In this document: piece by piece, positions 46,942 to 56,832 of the stretch
Layout: each line of letters starts with the position of its first letter
How positions within the stretch are numbered: position 1 is the first letter of the stretch
Made by a program: the position numbers and the translations under genes
Notes under the pieces: generated by a model
Told to the model about the DNA's origin: nothing
The model's input: the letters and a program-made list of their open reading frames with translations, nothing else
Databases searched by the model: none
Assembly: GCF_001612745.1 (NCBI RefSeq)
Contig: NZ_BDBA01000021.1
Location: 1 to 64,000 of the forward strand
Source of the DNA: Nocardia amamiensis NBRC 102102
Lineage (GTDB): Bacteria > Actinomycetota > Actinomycetes > Mycobacteriales > Mycobacteriaceae
Direction of reading: 5' to 3'
Length of the DNA: 64,000 bases

Positions 46942-48828
46942 GTGGACACCGCAACGCTCTGGCTGCTGCCCGCCCTCCCGCTGGCGGGTGCGATCGTCCT
47001 GCTGCTGGCCGGACGCTACGGCGACAAGTGGGGTCACCTGCTCGGTACCGTGATGGCGCTGGCCTCCTTCGGGGTCGCCGCGAACGCGTTCGTCGCGATG
47101 CTCGGGCGCGACACCGCCGAACGGCCGATCCACGAGGATCTGTTCAGCTGGGTCCCGGTCGCCGGACTCCAGGTCGACTTCGCGCTCCAATTGGACCAGC
47201 TGTCGATGTGTTTCGCGCTGCTGATCACCGGCGTCGGCTCGCTCATCCACATCTACTCGATCGGCTACATGAGCCACGACCCGGGACGGCGGCGATTCTT
47301 CGGCTACCTCAACCTGTTCCTCGCGGCCATGCTGCTGCTGGTGCTGGCGAACAACTACCTGGTGCTCTACCTCGGCTGGGAAGGCGTCGGCCTGGCGTCC
47401 TACCTGCTGATCGGGTTCTGGTACCACAAGCCTTCGGCGGCAACGGCGGCCAAGAAGGCGTTCGTGGTCAACCGGGTCGGCGACATGGGCTTGGCGATCG
47501 CCATGATGGTGATGTTCGCGACCTTCGGCTCGGTCGACTTCGACGCCGTGTTCGGCGCCGCGCCCGCCGCGGGCGAGGGCACGCTCACCGCGATCGGCCT
47601 GTTGCTGCTGCTGGCCGCATGCGGCAAGTCCGCGCAGGTGCCGCTGCAATCCTGGCTCGGCGACGCGATGGAAGGCCCCACCCCCGTCTCGGCGCTCATC
47701 CACGCCGCGACCATGGTCACCGCGGGCGTCTACCTGATCGCGCGGTCGGGCCCGATCTACGATCTCGCGCCGAACGCTCGGCTCGGGGTGGTGCTCGTCG
47801 GCGCGGTCACACTACTGTTCGGCGCGATCGTCGGCTGCGCCAAGGACGACATCAAGAAGGCGCTGGCCGCCTCCACGATGAGCCAGATCGGCTACATGGT
47901 GCTGGCCGCCGGTCTCGGCCCGGCCGGCTACGCCGTCGCCATCATGCACCTGCTCACCCACGGATTCTTCAAGGCAGGCCTGTTCCTCGGCGCCGGTTCG
48001 GTGATGCACGCGATGAACGACGAGACCGACATGCGCCGCTACGGCGGCCTGCGCACCTTGCTGCCGATCACCTACGTCACCTTCGGGCTCGGCTACCTCG
48101 CCATCATCGGGGTCCCGCCGTTCGCCGGATTCTTCTCCAAGGACCGGATCATCGAAGCGGCGTTCAACCAGGGCGGTTTCGGTGGCATCGCGCTGGGTCT
48201 GGCCGCACTGCTCGGCGCCGGCCTGACCGCGTTCTACATGACGCGGGTCATGCTGATGACGTTCTTCGGTGAACGCCGCTGGAACCCGGACACCCATCCG
48301 CACGAATCACCCGCGGTGATGACCGGTCCGATGATCCTGCTCGCGGTGGGCTCGGCGGGGGCGGGGGCGGTGTTCGTCTTCGGCTCCTCGCTGCAGAACT
48401 GGCTCGAACCGGTGGTCGGCGCCCACCACGGCACCGAAGCCGTCCCCGCGGCACTGGTCACGGTGCTCGCGCTCGGCGTGGTAGCCATCGGCGTCGGCCT
48501 GGCCTACTCCCAGTACGCGCGGCGCGACATCCCCGAGACCGCACCCGCGCCCGTGTCCGCGCTGACCGTCGCGGCCCGCAAGGATCTCTACGGCGACGCG
48601 GTCAACGAAGCGGCGTTCATGCGTCCCGGACGGCATCTGACCCGGGCGCTGGTCTTCCTCGACAACCGCGGCATCGATGGCGTCGTCAACGGCACCGCGG
48701 CGCTGATCGGCGGTTTGTCCGCGCGGGCCCGGCGGGTGCAGTCCGGGTTCGTGCGTTCGTATGCCCTGTCCATGTTCACCGGCGCGGCCCTGGTGGCCGC
48801 CGCCCTGCTGGCGGTGAGGTTGTGGTGA
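46942..48828 (+). CDS. nuoL: NADH-quinone oxidoreductase subunit L
   Basis: A 628-aa proton-pumping subunit of the antiporter type. The conserved [22 protein letters not shown] and [20 protein letters not shown] blocks are intact, and a lateral helix should lie near the C-terminus. The start is a GTG one base after nuoK. It overlaps nuoM by a GTGA. Confidence 0.96.
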   Translation: MDTATLWLLPALPLAGAIVLLLAGRYGDKWGHLLGTVMALASFGVAANAFVAMLGRDTAERPIHEDLFSWVPVAGLQVDFALQLDQLSMCFALLITGVGSLIHIYSIGYMSHDPGRRRFFGYLNLFLAAMLLLVLANNYLVLYLGWEGVGLASYLLIGFWYHKPSAATAAKKAFVVNRVGDMGLAIAMMVMFATFGSVDFDAVFGAAPAAGEGTLTAIGLLLLLAACGKSAQVPLQSWLGDAMEGPTPVSALIHAATMVTAGVYLIARSGPIYDLAPNARLGVVLVGAVTLLFGAIVGCAKDDIKKALAASTMSQIGYMVLAAGLGPAGYAVAIMHLLTHGFFKAGLFLGAGSVMHAMNDETDMRRYGGLRTLLPITYVTFGLGYLAIIGVPPFAGFFSKDRIIEAAFNQGGFGGIALGLAALLGAGLTAFYMTRVMLMTFFGERRWNPDTHPHESPAVMTGPMILLAVGSAGAGAVFVFGSSLQNWLEPVVGAHHGTEAVPAALVTVLALGVVAIGVGLAYSQYARRDIPETAPAPVSALTVAARKDLYGDAVNEAAFMRPGRHLTRALVFLDNRGIDGVVNGTAALIGGLSARARRVQSGFVRSYALSMFTGAALVAAALLAVRLW

Positions 48829-50450
48829 GCGAGTTCCCCTGGTTGACGACGCTGTGGCTGGCTCCGGTCGTCGGTGCGGCGATCGTGCTGGCACTACCGG
48901 CCACCCGGCGCACCCTCGCACGCGTTGTGGCCCTGAGCATCTCGCTGCTCGTGCTGGCCACCGGCATCGTGCTCGCCGTGCGCTTCGACCCCGGCGGGGA
49001 GCAATACCAGTTCGTCGAATCCCACCAATGGATTCCGGCGTTCGGCGCCGGATACACCCTCGGCCTGGACGGCATCGCGCTGGTGCTGGTGCTGCTGACC
49101 GCGGTCCTGGTGCCGCTGCTGATCCTGGCGGGCTGGCACGACGAACGCGAAGTGGGCAGCGGTAAGCGGGTGGCGCACACCTACGTCGCGCTGACCCTGC
49201 TCGTCGAGGCGATGGTGCTGATCTCCTTCCTCTCCCTGGACATCCTGCTGTTCTACGTGTTCTTCGAGGCGATGCTCATCCCGATGTACTTCCTCATCGG
49301 CGGATTCGGGCCACGCACCGCGGACATGCGGCTGCGCGCGCAGCGCTCCCGTGCGGCGGTGAAGTTCCTGCTGTACAACCTGTTCGGCGGGCTGATCATG
49401 CTGGCCGCGGTCATCGGGTTGTACGTGCTCACCGCCCGCGAAGGGCTGGGCGAAGGATCGTCGGGGACGTTCGATTTCCGCACCGTGGTCGCGGCGGCGA
49501 ACGCGGGCCAGCTCGGCGCCGGTCCCGCGGTGCTCAACGCCTTGTTCCTCGGGTTCATGTTCGCCTTCGCGGTGAAAGCGCCGCTGTGGCCGCTGCACAC
49601 CTGGCTGCCCGACGCCGCCGTCGCGGCGACCCCCTCCAGCGCGGTGCTGATGATGGCCGTGGTGGACAAGGTGGGCACCTTCGGCATGCTGCGCTACTGC
49701 CTGCCACTGTTCCCCGGCGCGTCGGATACCTATGCGCCGCTGGTGATCACGCTCGCGGTGATCGGCATCGTCTACGGCGCCCTGCTGGCCATCGGGCAGA
49801 CCGACCTGATGCGCCTGATCGCCTACACGTCGATCTCCCATTTCGGCTTCATCATCCTCGGCGTCTTCGCCATGACCAGCCAGGGCCAGACCGGCGCGAC
49901 GCTGTACATGGTCAACCACGGCATCTCCACCGCCGCGCTGTTCCTGGTGGCCGGGTTCCTGGTATCACGGCGGGGTACCCGCCTGATCGCGGAATTCGGT
50001 GGCGTGCAGAAGGTCGCGCCCGTGCTGGCCGGTACCTTCCTCATCGCTGGTCTGGCGACGCTGTCGCTACCCGGGCTCGCCCCGTTCGTGAGTGAATTCC
50101 TCGTGTTGGTCGGCACCTTCAGCCGCTACCAGTTCGCGGCCGTGGTCGCCGCCGGCGCGCTGGTGCTGGCCGCGCTCTACGTGCTGTGGGTCTACCAGCG
50201 GATGATGACCGGTCCGGTGAAGGAAGGCAACGAACGGATCTACGACCTGGCGCCGCGCGAACTCACCGTGGTGGTCCCGTTGATCCTCGCGTTGCTGTTC
50301 CTCGGTGTCTACCCGAAGGTCCTCACCGATTTCATCAATCCCGCGGTGAGTCACACCCTCACCACCATCGGCCGCAGCGACCCAGCACCGTCGTCACCCC
50401 CGCCGCCCGAGGCGGGATCGGCCCGACACACCGGAGGTGCCCACAAATGA
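48825..50450 (+). CDS. nuoM: NADH-quinone oxidoreductase subunit M
   Basis: A 541-aa antiporter-type proton-pumping subunit with about 14 helices. [14 protein letters not shown] contains the key Glu, and [21 protein letters not shown] is conserved. The GTG at 48825 overlaps the nuoL stop; a GTG one codon earlier is possible. It overlaps nuoN by 4 bp. Confidence 0.96.
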   Translation: MSEFPWLTTLWLAPVVGAAIVLALPATRRTLARVVALSISLLVLATGIVLAVRFDPGGEQYQFVESHQWIPAFGAGYTLGLDGIALVLVLLTAVLVPLLILAGWHDEREVGSGKRVAHTYVALTLLVEAMVLISFLSLDILLFYVFFEAMLIPMYFLIGGFGPRTADMRLRAQRSRAAVKFLLYNLFGGLIMLAAVIGLYVLTAREGLGEGSSGTFDFRTVVAAANAGQLGAGPAVLNALFLGFMFAFAVKAPLWPLHTWLPDAAVAATPSSAVLMMAVVDKVGTFGMLRYCLPLFPGASDTYAPLVITLAVIGIVYGALLAIGQTDLMRLIAYTSISHFGFIILGVFAMTSQGQTGATLYMVNHGISTAALFLVAGFLVSRRGTRLIAEFGGVQKVAPVLAGTFLIAGLATLSLPGLAPFVSEFLVLVGTFSRYQFAAVVAAGALVLAALYVLWVYQRMMTGPVKEGNERIYDLAPRELTVVVPLILALLFLGVYPKVLTDFINPAVSHTLTTIGRSDPAPSSPPPPEAGSARHTGGAHK

Positions 50451-52081
50451 GCACGGCTACCGCGGGCCAGCACGCCGCAACACTCGCCGCGAGCGTCCCC
50501 GCGCCGAGTATCGAATACGGCTATCTCTCCCCCATGCTCATCGTGTTCGGCGCCGCGGTCATCGGTGTGCTCGCCGAGGCATTCGTCGCCCGCCGCTTCC
50601 GCTATGCGACGCACCTGGTGCTGAGCCTGGCCGGGTTGGCCGCGGCGCTGGTCGCCGTGGTGGCGCTGGCAGGCACCGAGTCCACCGCTGTCGCCGGAGC
50701 CGTCGCGATCGACGGCGTCACGCTGTTCGGGCAAGGAACGATCCTGGTGGTGTCGATCCTCGGGGTCTTGTTCATCGCCGAGCGCGGCGCCGAGCCGCGC
50801 GAGCAGCCGCGCTCGGGCCCGGGAACCTGGAGTCTGGCCGCCGCGACCCTCGGCCGCGGCGTGGACGCGTTCACGCCGCAGGCTTCGGCGGTGCCTGGCA
50901 GCGCGGCCGAAACCGCCGCGGTTCGCGCGGGCGTCGCGACCACCGAGGTGTTCCCGCTGACGTTGCTGGCGGTCGGTGGCCTGCTGCTGTTCCCGGCGTC
51001 CAACGACCTGCTCACCATGTTCGTCGCGCTCGAGGTGCTGTCGCTGCCGCTGTACCTGCTGTGTGGGCTGGCGCGGCGCAAGCGGCTGCTCTCCCAGGAG
51101 GCGGCGTTGAAGTACTTCCTGCTCGGCGCGTTCTCCTCGGCGTTCTTCCTCTACGGTGTCGCGCTGCTGTACGGGCAGGCGGGCACGGTGCGCCTCGGCG
51201 GTATCGCGGACGCCATCGCCCGGCATCCGCAGGACACGACGCTGGCGTTGCTCGGCATCGCGATGCTGGCGGTCGGGCTGCTGTTCAAGATCGGCGCGGT
51301 ACCGTTCCAGTCCTGGGTGCCGGACGTGTACCAGGGCGCCCCCACCGCGATCACCGGTTTCATGGCGGCGGCCACCAAGATCGCCGCGGTCGGCGCGTTG
51401 GTGCGCGTGCTGCAGGTCGCGGTGCCCGGCCTGCGCGACGACTGGCGTCCGATCCTCGGTGCCGTCGCGATCGCCACCATGGCGGTCGGGGCGGTCATGG
51501 CGATCACGCAGACCGACGTGAAGCGCATGCTCGCGTATTCCTCGGTGGCGCATGCCGGTTTCCTGCTGACCGGCCCGGTGGCGGCCGACGACCGTGGCGT
51601 CGCCGCGGTGCTGTTCTACCTGGCGGCTTACGGCATCGGTACGCTCGGTGCCTTCGCCGTGGTCAGCCTGGTCCGCGAACCAGGCGGTGACGAGGCCACC
51701 GGCCTGCCCCGATGGGCCGGCCTCGGCCGCCGCTCGCCCTGGCTGGCAACGGTTTTCGCGCTGTTTCTGCTTTCGTTCGCCGGTTTGCCGCTCACCAGCG
51801 GCTTCGTCAGCAAGTTCGCCGTTTTCGAGGCCGCGGCCGCGGGCGGGGCGACAGCGCTGGTGATCGTCGGTGTGCTCTGCAGTGCCATCGCGGCGTTCTT
51901 CTACCTGCGGGTCATCGTGCTGATGTTCTTCACCGACCCGCCCGCCGACGCACCCGTGCTGGTCGCCCCGCCACTGACCACCACCATCGTGGCGGTCACC
52001 GCGGCGGTCACGTTCGTACTCGGCGTCTTCCCGCAGCCGCTGCTCGACCTGGCCGGCCAGGCGGCGGCATTCGTCCGCTGA
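50447..52081 (+). CDS. nuoN: NADH-quinone oxidoreductase subunit N
   Basis: A 544-aa antiporter-type subunit and the last nuo gene. MFVALEVLSLPLYLLCGLAR holds the conserved Glu, and VPFQSWVPDVYQGAPTAITGF holds the conserved loop. The N-terminal 15 residues are Ala/Thr-rich. A terminator hairpin follows at 52088-52126, so the operon of 13 genes ends here. Confidence 0.96.
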   Translation: MSTATAGQHAATLAASVPAPSIEYGYLSPMLIVFGAAVIGVLAEAFVARRFRYATHLVLSLAGLAAALVAVVALAGTESTAVAGAVAIDGVTLFGQGTILVVSILGVLFIAERGAEPREQPRSGPGTWSLAAATLGRGVDAFTPQASAVPGSAAETAAVRAGVATTEVFPLTLLAVGGLLLFPASNDLLTMFVALEVLSLPLYLLCGLARRKRLLSQEAALKYFLLGAFSSAFFLYGVALLYGQAGTVRLGGIADAIARHPQDTTLALLGIAMLAVGLLFKIGAVPFQSWVPDVYQGAPTAITGFMAAATKIAAVGALVRVLQVAVPGLRDDWRPILGAVAIATMAVGAVMAITQTDVKRMLAYSSVAHAGFLLTGPVAADDRGVAAVLFYLAAYGIGTLGAFAVVSLVREPGGDEATGLPRWAGLGRRSPWLATVFALFLLSFAGLPLTSGFVSKFAVFEAAAAGGATALVIVGVLCSAIAAFFYLRVIVLMFFTDPPADAPVLVAPPLTTTIVAVTAAVTFVLGVFPQPLLDLAGQAAAFVR

Positions 52082-52087
52082 GCGGCC

Positions 52088-52126
52088 TCGGGTGATGCGG
52101 CCACCTCCGGCGGCGGCATCACCCGA
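52088..52126. terminator. Terminator hairpin ending the nuo operon
   Basis: TCGGGTGATGC (52088-52098) pairs with GCATCACCCGA (52116-52126) around a 17-base loop. It lies between convergent genes and may act on both strands. There is no long U-tract. Confidence 0.65.
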
Positions 52127-52134
52127 ATCGACTG

Positions 52135-52971
52135 CTAGGCACCGCGCCTGCGGTCCAGCACGTTGGTGATCAGCAAACGTGCACGTTCGCCGTATTCTGC
52201 CTGGTCGGCCAGGATGGCGAAGGTCTTCTCGTGCAAGGCGATCTCGGAGGGACGGGTGATGGTCAGCTCGGCCGAGACCGTCTCGGTCAGCACCTGCGAG
52301 CGGTCGTAGATGACGAAGTTCGTTGCGGGAGCGCGATAGTCGGCGCAGGCCGGGATGATGCCGAGCCGGACCCTCGGATTGGACATCACCGTGAGCAGGT
52401 AGGCCAGCTGCTCGGCCATGGTGGCCGCGTCGCCGACCATGCGCCAGAGCGCGGCCTCGTTGATCAGGAAATGGAACCGGTGCTTGGCCCGGTGGAGCAC
52501 CTGCTTGCGCGCCATCCGCGCGGAAACCGCGTCCTCGAGGTCGTCGCGTCCGCCGGTGACCGCGATGCACGCGGTGAGGATTGCGCGCGCGTAGCCCTCA
52601 GTTTGCAGAAGTCCCGGCAACGTATCGGGCGCATACCATCGGATCTGGGTGGTCTGCGCCTCCAGATCGATCGACTGCCGCTGCCGGCGCGCATGACCGG
52701 AGGCGACGGTACGTTGCCATTCCAGATACATCGACTGCAGATTGCGCGCGTTGGCAACCAGGTCGTCCAGCACGGCGGTGTTGTCACACGCCTCGCACCA
52801 GGCGGCGAGATCGGCTTCCGACGGCGTCTGTTTACCGCCCTCGATCCGGGAGACCTTGCTCGAATGCCAGCCACATCTGGCCGCCAGCTCCAGGCCGGTC
52901 AGGTGGGCGGCGCGCCGCAGTTCGCGCAGGCGCGCACCCAGCGCCGCGCGTGCGTCCGACACATCGTTCAC
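52135..52971 (-). CDS. XRE regulator with DUF5753/Scr1-type ligand domain (WhiJ-like)
   Basis: A 278-aa protein. The N-terminal Cro/CI-type helix-turn-helix spans ARLRELRRAAHLTGLELAAR and KVSRIEGGKQTPS (about residues 13-50). The C-terminal DUF5753 domain includes WYAPDTLPGLLQTEGYARAI and the RVRLGIIPACADYRAPATNF region, shared by WhiJ and Scr1-type regulators of streptomycetes. The start is a GTG that overlaps the DUF6879 gene by 4 bp. Such regulators act with small partner proteins encoded next door. Confidence 0.9.
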   Translation of the reverse strand: MNDVSDARAALGARLRELRRAAHLTGLELAARCGWHSSKVSRIEGGKQTPSEADLAAWCEACDNTAVLDDLVANARNLQSMYLEWQRTVASGHARRQRQSIDLEAQTTQIRWYAPDTLPGLLQTEGYARAILTACIAVTGGRDDLEDAVSARMARKQVLHRAKHRFHFLINEAALWRMVGDAATMAEQLAYLLTVMSNPRVRLGIIPACADYRAPATNFVIYDRSQVLTETVSAELTITRPSEIALHEKTFAILADQAEYGERARLLITNVLDRRRGA

Positions 52972-53516
52972 TCGCCCACGTGCTCGCTCTCGTAATACCG
53001 GTGATGATCAATACCCTTGGGCCACAGCCGTTCGCGAACCTGCAGGCAGCGGGCGACCAGGGCCGGATCGGTGGTGATCGACAGACCCGTGAACCGCCCG
53101 TCGGCGGCGAAAGTGTTGAACGCGACCGTGTCCGCGTCGAACAACCAGTAGTCGTCGCGCGGCACGTCCGCGGGGTCGGCCAGGTGCCGCGGCAGCCAGC
53201 GCACGGTCTCGCCGGTGGCGATGTTGTCGTCGGTCGCCGACAACAACCACCGGGTGTAGCCGGAGTGCGGGACCGTCACGACACGGAGCCGTTCCAGTGT
53301 GACTCCGCGACCGGCTGACTCGACCATCAGAGCGTCCCAGGCTTTCCACGACTCCGGCTGTTCCTCCGGCTCGTACGCTACTCCGGCGTCGAAGCGGCGC
53401 AATGCTTCTTGCTCGTCCTCCAGCACGTAGAAGTCCCTCACCTCCAGGTGGAAGGCGCGGAATCGAGCCGCCCGGAACAGCGGCTCGAAACAGCGGTCAC
53501 CACCGACGTGCAGCAT
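52968..53516 (-). CDS. DUF6879 family protein
   Basis: A 182-aa soluble protein. The family-type FRAFHLEVRDFYVLEDEQEA, WLLSATDDNIATGE and the RYLPRHLADPADVP-like block (RWLPRHLADPADVPRDDYWL) are visible. It lies between a small protein and the XRE regulator, with 1-bp and 4-bp overlaps. In many actinobacteria DUF6879 genes are next to XRE/DUF5753 regulators. The biochemical role is unknown. Confidence 0.82.
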   Translation of the reverse strand: MLHVGGDRCFEPLFRAARFRAFHLEVRDFYVLEDEQEALRRFDAGVAYEPEEQPESWKAWDALMVESAGRGVTLERLRVVTVPHSGYTRWLLSATDDNIATGETVRWLPRHLADPADVPRDDYWLFDADTVAFNTFAADGRFTGLSITTDPALVARCLQVRERLWPKGIDHHRYYESEHVGE

Positions 53517-53800
53517 CAGCGCACCACCACGGCGGTTTCGTGGCACGCGAGGGTCAACTGCGCGAGCAACTCGGGGTCGGTGACCGGTTCACCGGCCACC
53601 AGCACCGAACCGCAGGTTCCGGTCGCCTCCACCGGTAGCCGCATACCCGGCTCCAGCCAGTCCAGCAACTGGTGTGGCACCAGGACCGTGCCCGTGCGCT
53701 CGGTGGCATCGCCCTGCACCACCAGCACGCCGGTGTCGGTCGCGTACACGGCGGGGCAAGCTCCATGATCGGATCCGGATCCGAGGAGTCGCAGGTTCAT
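53516..53800 (-). CDS. Small protein, 94 aa, first gene of the WhiJ-like module
   Basis: A short beta-rich protein (VYATDTGVLVVQGDATE; TVLVPHQLLDWLEPGM) without membrane segments or Cys motifs. I do not recognise a family. The ATG at 53800 follows AAAGGA. It overlaps the DUF6879 gene by 1 bp. The position is that of the small partner proteins in other WhiJ-like modules. Confidence 0.75.
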   Translation of the reverse strand: MNLRLLGSGSDHGACPAVYATDTGVLVVQGDATERTGTVLVPHQLLDWLEPGMRLPVEATGTCGSVLVAGEPVTDPELLAQLTLACHETAVVVR

Positions 53801-53998
53801 AGCTGATCCTTTGCGAGAGCGGAAGGGCGATGTCGTGCAATCGTCCCCACCGGAAGCCTTGCGGGTCAACGTACTTCGCAAAGTCGCGCAAAGCCGTGGC
53901 GGCGGAACAGGTTCGCTCTTACCTTCGATTGGGCACCTCGGGTACCACCGCGGCGAGTTCGATCCCGAGTTGCCCTTCCCAGAGGAAAGGGCTCCGAC

Positions 53999-54241
53999 AT
54001 GATGAGACGACCCAGGACTGCCGCCGATTTCGCGGTGCTGGGTGTGCTGGCGCCAGGCGGATTACTCACCGTCGAGCAGCTGGCTCAGCAGGCGCGACTG
54101 ACCGCGTGGTCGGTGCGCGGTGCGTTGTTGCGCCTGCAGTCGCGCGGCTTGATCATGGACGCCAACAACCGCGGCCGCTGGGCGATCACGCCCCGCGGCC
54201 GCGGCGAGTGGGCCGCGAAGGGACGCCGGTTCACGCTATGA
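53999..54241 (+). CDS. Small winged-helix DNA-binding protein, 80 aa
   Basis: A single wHTH domain: LTVEQLAQQARLTAWSVRGALLRLQSRGLI reads as helix-turn-helix plus wing, and the GRWAITPRGRGEWAAKGRR tail is basic. The start has two adjacent ATGs behind GAGGAAAGG. It is divergent from the WhiJ-like module (198-bp gap) and may regulate it. A short hairpin follows. Confidence 0.75.
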   Translation: MMRRPRTAADFAVLGVLAPGGLLTVEQLAQQARLTAWSVRGALLRLQSRGLIMDANNRGRWAITPRGRGEWAAKGRRFTL

Positions 54242-54271
54242 CCCGATCACCTCGCCCCCATCATGGTGCTC

Positions 54272-54289
54272 GATCCGCTGCGGCGGATC
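54272..54289. terminator. 7-bp hairpin between convergent genes
   Basis: GATCCGC-TGCG-GCGGATC lies between the wHTH gene and the convergent alpha/beta hydrolase gene. The stem is short and there is no U-tract. Confidence 0.4.
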
Positions 54290-54299
54290 CCACTCCGAA

Positions 54300-55130
54300 T
54301 CACGGTGTGGTCAGGACTTCCCGCAGCCGGACCACGAACGTGGCGGGATCGTCGGCGAAACCGATGTGCCCGCCGGGGAACAGCGTCGGCGCGAGGTCCA
54401 GAGCCGAGGCGAGCGCGCGTGCGGTGCGGTCGCAGAACTGCCCGGCGGAGTCGGCGCCGATGCCGACGACGAGCCGGGCGCGCGTGTCGAGCAGCGCGAC
54501 GATGTCGGGCTCCCAGGTGGTGGTGCCGCGGATCTCGTGCGCGAACCAGTACTGTTCGCTGGCGATCTGCCGCGGGTCGCGCTCGGGCCCGAATATCTGC
54601 GCCAGCATCGGCTCCGGCATCGGGATGTTCGCGACCGCGAAGAACTTTCGCCACGCACCGAGCACATCGCCCTCGGCGTAGGCCGCAACCATCTCCTCGG
54701 TGGCCGCACGGTGGGCGTCGCGGTCGGCGATCAGCGCATTGATCGGTGGCTCGTGCGCGATCACCGTCGTGACGAGGTCGGGGCGAGCCTGCGCCAGCGC
54801 CAGAGCGGTCACCGCACCGCCACTGGAGCCGAAGACCACGGCGGGTCCGGCATCGACGTGGGTGATCAACCGGGCGAGGTCGTCGGCGCGCAGTTCCGGG
54901 GTGGAGTCCTGGCCGGGATCGTCCAGCGTGCTGTTCTGGTGTCCGCGCGGGTCGGTGGTGAGCACCGTGTGGTCGGCGGCGAGCAGGTCGGCCAGCGGCG
55001 CGAACGCGGCGGCGTCCATCGGCGCACCGACCAGTACGACCAGCGGTCCCGCACCGCGCAGTTCGTAGTAGAGATGCGCGCCGGGAACGTCGAGAGTTCG
55101 CGCTGTGACCGCGGACGGCGTCTGGGTCAT
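54300..55130 (-). CDS. Alpha/beta hydrolase, copy 1
   Basis: A 276-aa Ser hydrolase. The nucleophile elbow is VVFGSSGGAVTAL, the acid region follows IVALLDTRARLVVGIGADS, and the catalytic His is in LFPGGHIGF. It shares much of its length with the hydrolase at 55993 (for example RGAGP, DPRG, GSGGAV/GSSGGAV, AHEPP, FPGGH). The ATG at 55130 follows GAGGAGA. It is divergent from the TetR gene across a 278-bp gap with tandem repeats and an operator-like dyad. The substrate is unknown. Confidence 0.88.
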   Translation of the reverse strand: MTQTPSAVTARTLDVPGAHLYYELRGAGPLVVLVGAPMDAAAFAPLADLLAADHTVLTTDPRGHQNSTLDDPGQDSTPELRADDLARLITHVDAGPAVVFGSSGGAVTALALAQARPDLVTTVIAHEPPINALIADRDAHRAATEEMVAAYAEGDVLGAWRKFFAVANIPMPEPMLAQIFGPERDPRQIASEQYWFAHEIRGTTTWEPDIVALLDTRARLVVGIGADSAGQFCDRTARALASALDLAPTLFPGGHIGFADDPATFVVRLREVLTTP

Positions 55131-55191
55131 GAGTTCTCCTCGTGGGTGTCCTAGTTGGTGCTGTCGGACGTAGTCCGTCCTCAGCCCGAAC

Positions 55192-55287
55192 ACGGCCGGA
55201 GCAAAGGCGCAGTACGCACAACGCGCACGGCCGGGCGAAAGCGGAGGACGCACAACGCGCACGGCCGGAGCGAAGGCGGAGGTACGC
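55192..55287. repeat. Tandem 34-35-bp repeat, about 2.8 copies
   Basis: Units begin with ACGGCCGG at 55192, 55227 and 55261. The first two share a CGCACAACGCGC end. It lies in the gap between the divergent hydrolase and TetR genes, upstream of the hydrolase promoter. It may bind a protein several times or be a simple replication-slippage product. Confidence 0.7.
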
Positions 55288-55361
55288 CTACGTGTTCGCC
55301 TATAGGGACGCTCCGTGCGAACGGAATTCATCGCCCGGCAGCCAGAATTGCCAAACCTAGG

Positions 55362-55380
55362 ATGGTTAGGATAAAACCAT
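55362..55380. promoter_or_regulatory. Candidate TetR operator between hydrolase and TetR genes
   Basis: ATGGTT-N7-AACCAT overlaps a TAGGAT -10-like hexamer (55367-55372). Outer CCTAGG/CCTAG words flank it. It lies 29 bp before the TetR start, fitting autoregulation. Confidence 0.5.
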
Positions 55381-55408
55381 ATTGCCCTAGTTTTCGAGGA
55401 GGTGGCAG

Positions 55409-55996
55409 ATGATGGCGCGAGCGAGGCTGACCGCGGAGCGGATCACCGTGGTCGCGGCCGATCTCGCCGACGAGATCGGGCTCGACAACGTCACCATGTC
55501 GGCCGTGGCCCGGAAGTTCGGCGTCCAGGACGCCAGCCTGTATTCCCACGTCAAGAACCTTCAGGACCTGCGAACGCGAGTCGCCGTCATGGCGGCCACC
55601 GAGAAGACCGACCTGATCGCCGCCGCGATCGCCGGACGCGCCGGACGCGACGCGCTCGCCGCATACGCCCACGCCTGGCGCGATTACGCGCTGCGCTATC
55701 CCGGGCGATACGCGGCCACCCAGCTGCCGATGAACCCGGACGTGGCGAAGACCGCAACCGGCGCGCTGCGCGCCGTCGAGCTGACTTACGGCATGCTGCG
55801 CGGCTACGGCTTGGCAGAACCCGACCGCACCGACGCGGTTCGATTGCTGCGCAGCACCTTTCACGGATACAGCGTTTTGGAGGCCACCGGCGGTTTCGGG
55901 CACGCGCGCTCCACCGCAGAGTCCTGGGAACGCATCATCGACGCCCTGCACGTCGCACTCGAGCAGTGGCCGTCCCGTCACGAGGAGAAGTCGTGA
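55409..55996 (+). CDS. TetR regulator with WHG-type C-terminal domain
   Basis: A 195-aa regulator. The helix-turn-helix is MSAVARKFGVQDASLYSHVKNLQDL. The C-terminal half (YGMLRGYGLAEPDRTDAVRLLRSTFHGY) fits the TetR_C_WHG group. GAGGAGG precedes two adjacent ATGs. It overlaps the next hydrolase by 4 bp (GTGA), so it is co-translated with it. It probably controls both flanking hydrolases. Confidence 0.9.
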   Translation: MMARARLTAERITVVAADLADEIGLDNVTMSAVARKFGVQDASLYSHVKNLQDLRTRVAVMAATEKTDLIAAAIAGRAGRDALAAYAHAWRDYALRYPGRYAATQLPMNPDVAKTATGALRAVELTYGMLRGYGLAEPDRTDAVRLLRSTFHGYSVLEATGGFGHARSTAESWERIIDALHVALEQWPSRHEEKS

Positions 55997-56832
55997 AATC
56001 CGACACCCTGAAAGTGCCCGGAGCCACGTTGCATTACGAGGTGCGCGGCGCCGGACCGGTACTGCTGCTGCTGTGCGGCAGCGGCGGCGACGGGGCCGTC
56101 TTCGACATCATCGCCGAGCCCCTCGCGGAGCACTTCACCCTGGTCACCCCCGATCCTCGCGGCTATTCACGCAGCCTGCTCGACCCCGGCGCTGCCGACG
56201 GCGTGGCGGTCGAAGTACAGAGCGACGACGCCCATCGGCTGCTCGAACACCTCACGCCCGCAGGCGAAGACGCCTACGTCTTCGGTGGCAGCGGCGGCGC
56301 GGTGGTGGCGCTGGAGTTGCTTGCCCGGCAACCGCAACGCCTGCGGCTGGTGGTCGCACACGAACCGCCGTGCTTCGCGGTGCTCCCCGACGCGGCCGTG
56401 CACAAGGCGTTCGTCGACGAGGTGTACAACCTTTTCGTGACCGAAGGCCTCGCCGCCGCGGGCGCGCGTTTCCTCGACGGCATCGGCGGCGGAATGAAGG
56501 CCATGCCCGATCCGGCCGAACTCCCGCCCCGCGCGGCCGCGATGATCGAACGCATACACGCCAACGCGCCGCGCATGATGGCGCACGAATTGCGCGTTGT
56601 CACCTCGCACCGCCCTGATGTGGCGGCCCTGTCCGCGGTCTCCGACCGGCTGGTGCTCGGCGCGGGCCGCGAGAGCAGGGGCAAGCTCCCCTACCGTCCG
56701 GCCGAGACACTCGCGGCGCACCTGGGCATCCCCTTGATCGAGTTCCCCGGCGGGCACAGCGGTTTCACCGACGAACCCGCCGAATTCGGGCGGCTTCTGC
56801 TCGATCTGCTCCTCGCCGCCCGGGCGCGCTGA
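55993..56832 (+). CDS. Alpha/beta hydrolase, copy 2
   Basis: A 279-aa Ser hydrolase. The nucleophile elbow is YVFGGSGGAVVAL, the acid region is near SAVSDRLVLGAGRE, and the His is in EFPGGHSGF. It is a paralogue of the hydrolase at 54300-55130. The start is a GTG inside the TetR stop. The two copies flank the TetR gene, which suggests they act on related esters or lactones. The substrate is not known. Confidence 0.9.
   Translation: MKSDTLKVPGATLHYEVRGAGPVLLLLCGSGGDGAVFDIIAEPLAEHFTLVTPDPRGYSRSLLDPGAADGVAVEVQSDDAHRLLEHLTPAGEDAYVFGGSGGAVVALELLARQPQRLRLVVAHEPPCFAVLPDAAVHKAFVDEVYNLFVTEGLAAAGARFLDGIGGGMKAMPDPAELPPRAAAMIERIHANAPRMMAHELRVVTSHRPDVAALSAVSDRLVLGAGRESRGKLPYRPAETLAAHLGIPLIEFPGGHSGFTDEPAEFGRLLLDLLLAARAR

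Noticed and set aside
55192..55287. Tandem repeats as a CRISPR array
   Set aside because: The units are contiguous, with no unique spacers, only about 2.8 copies and no cas genes.
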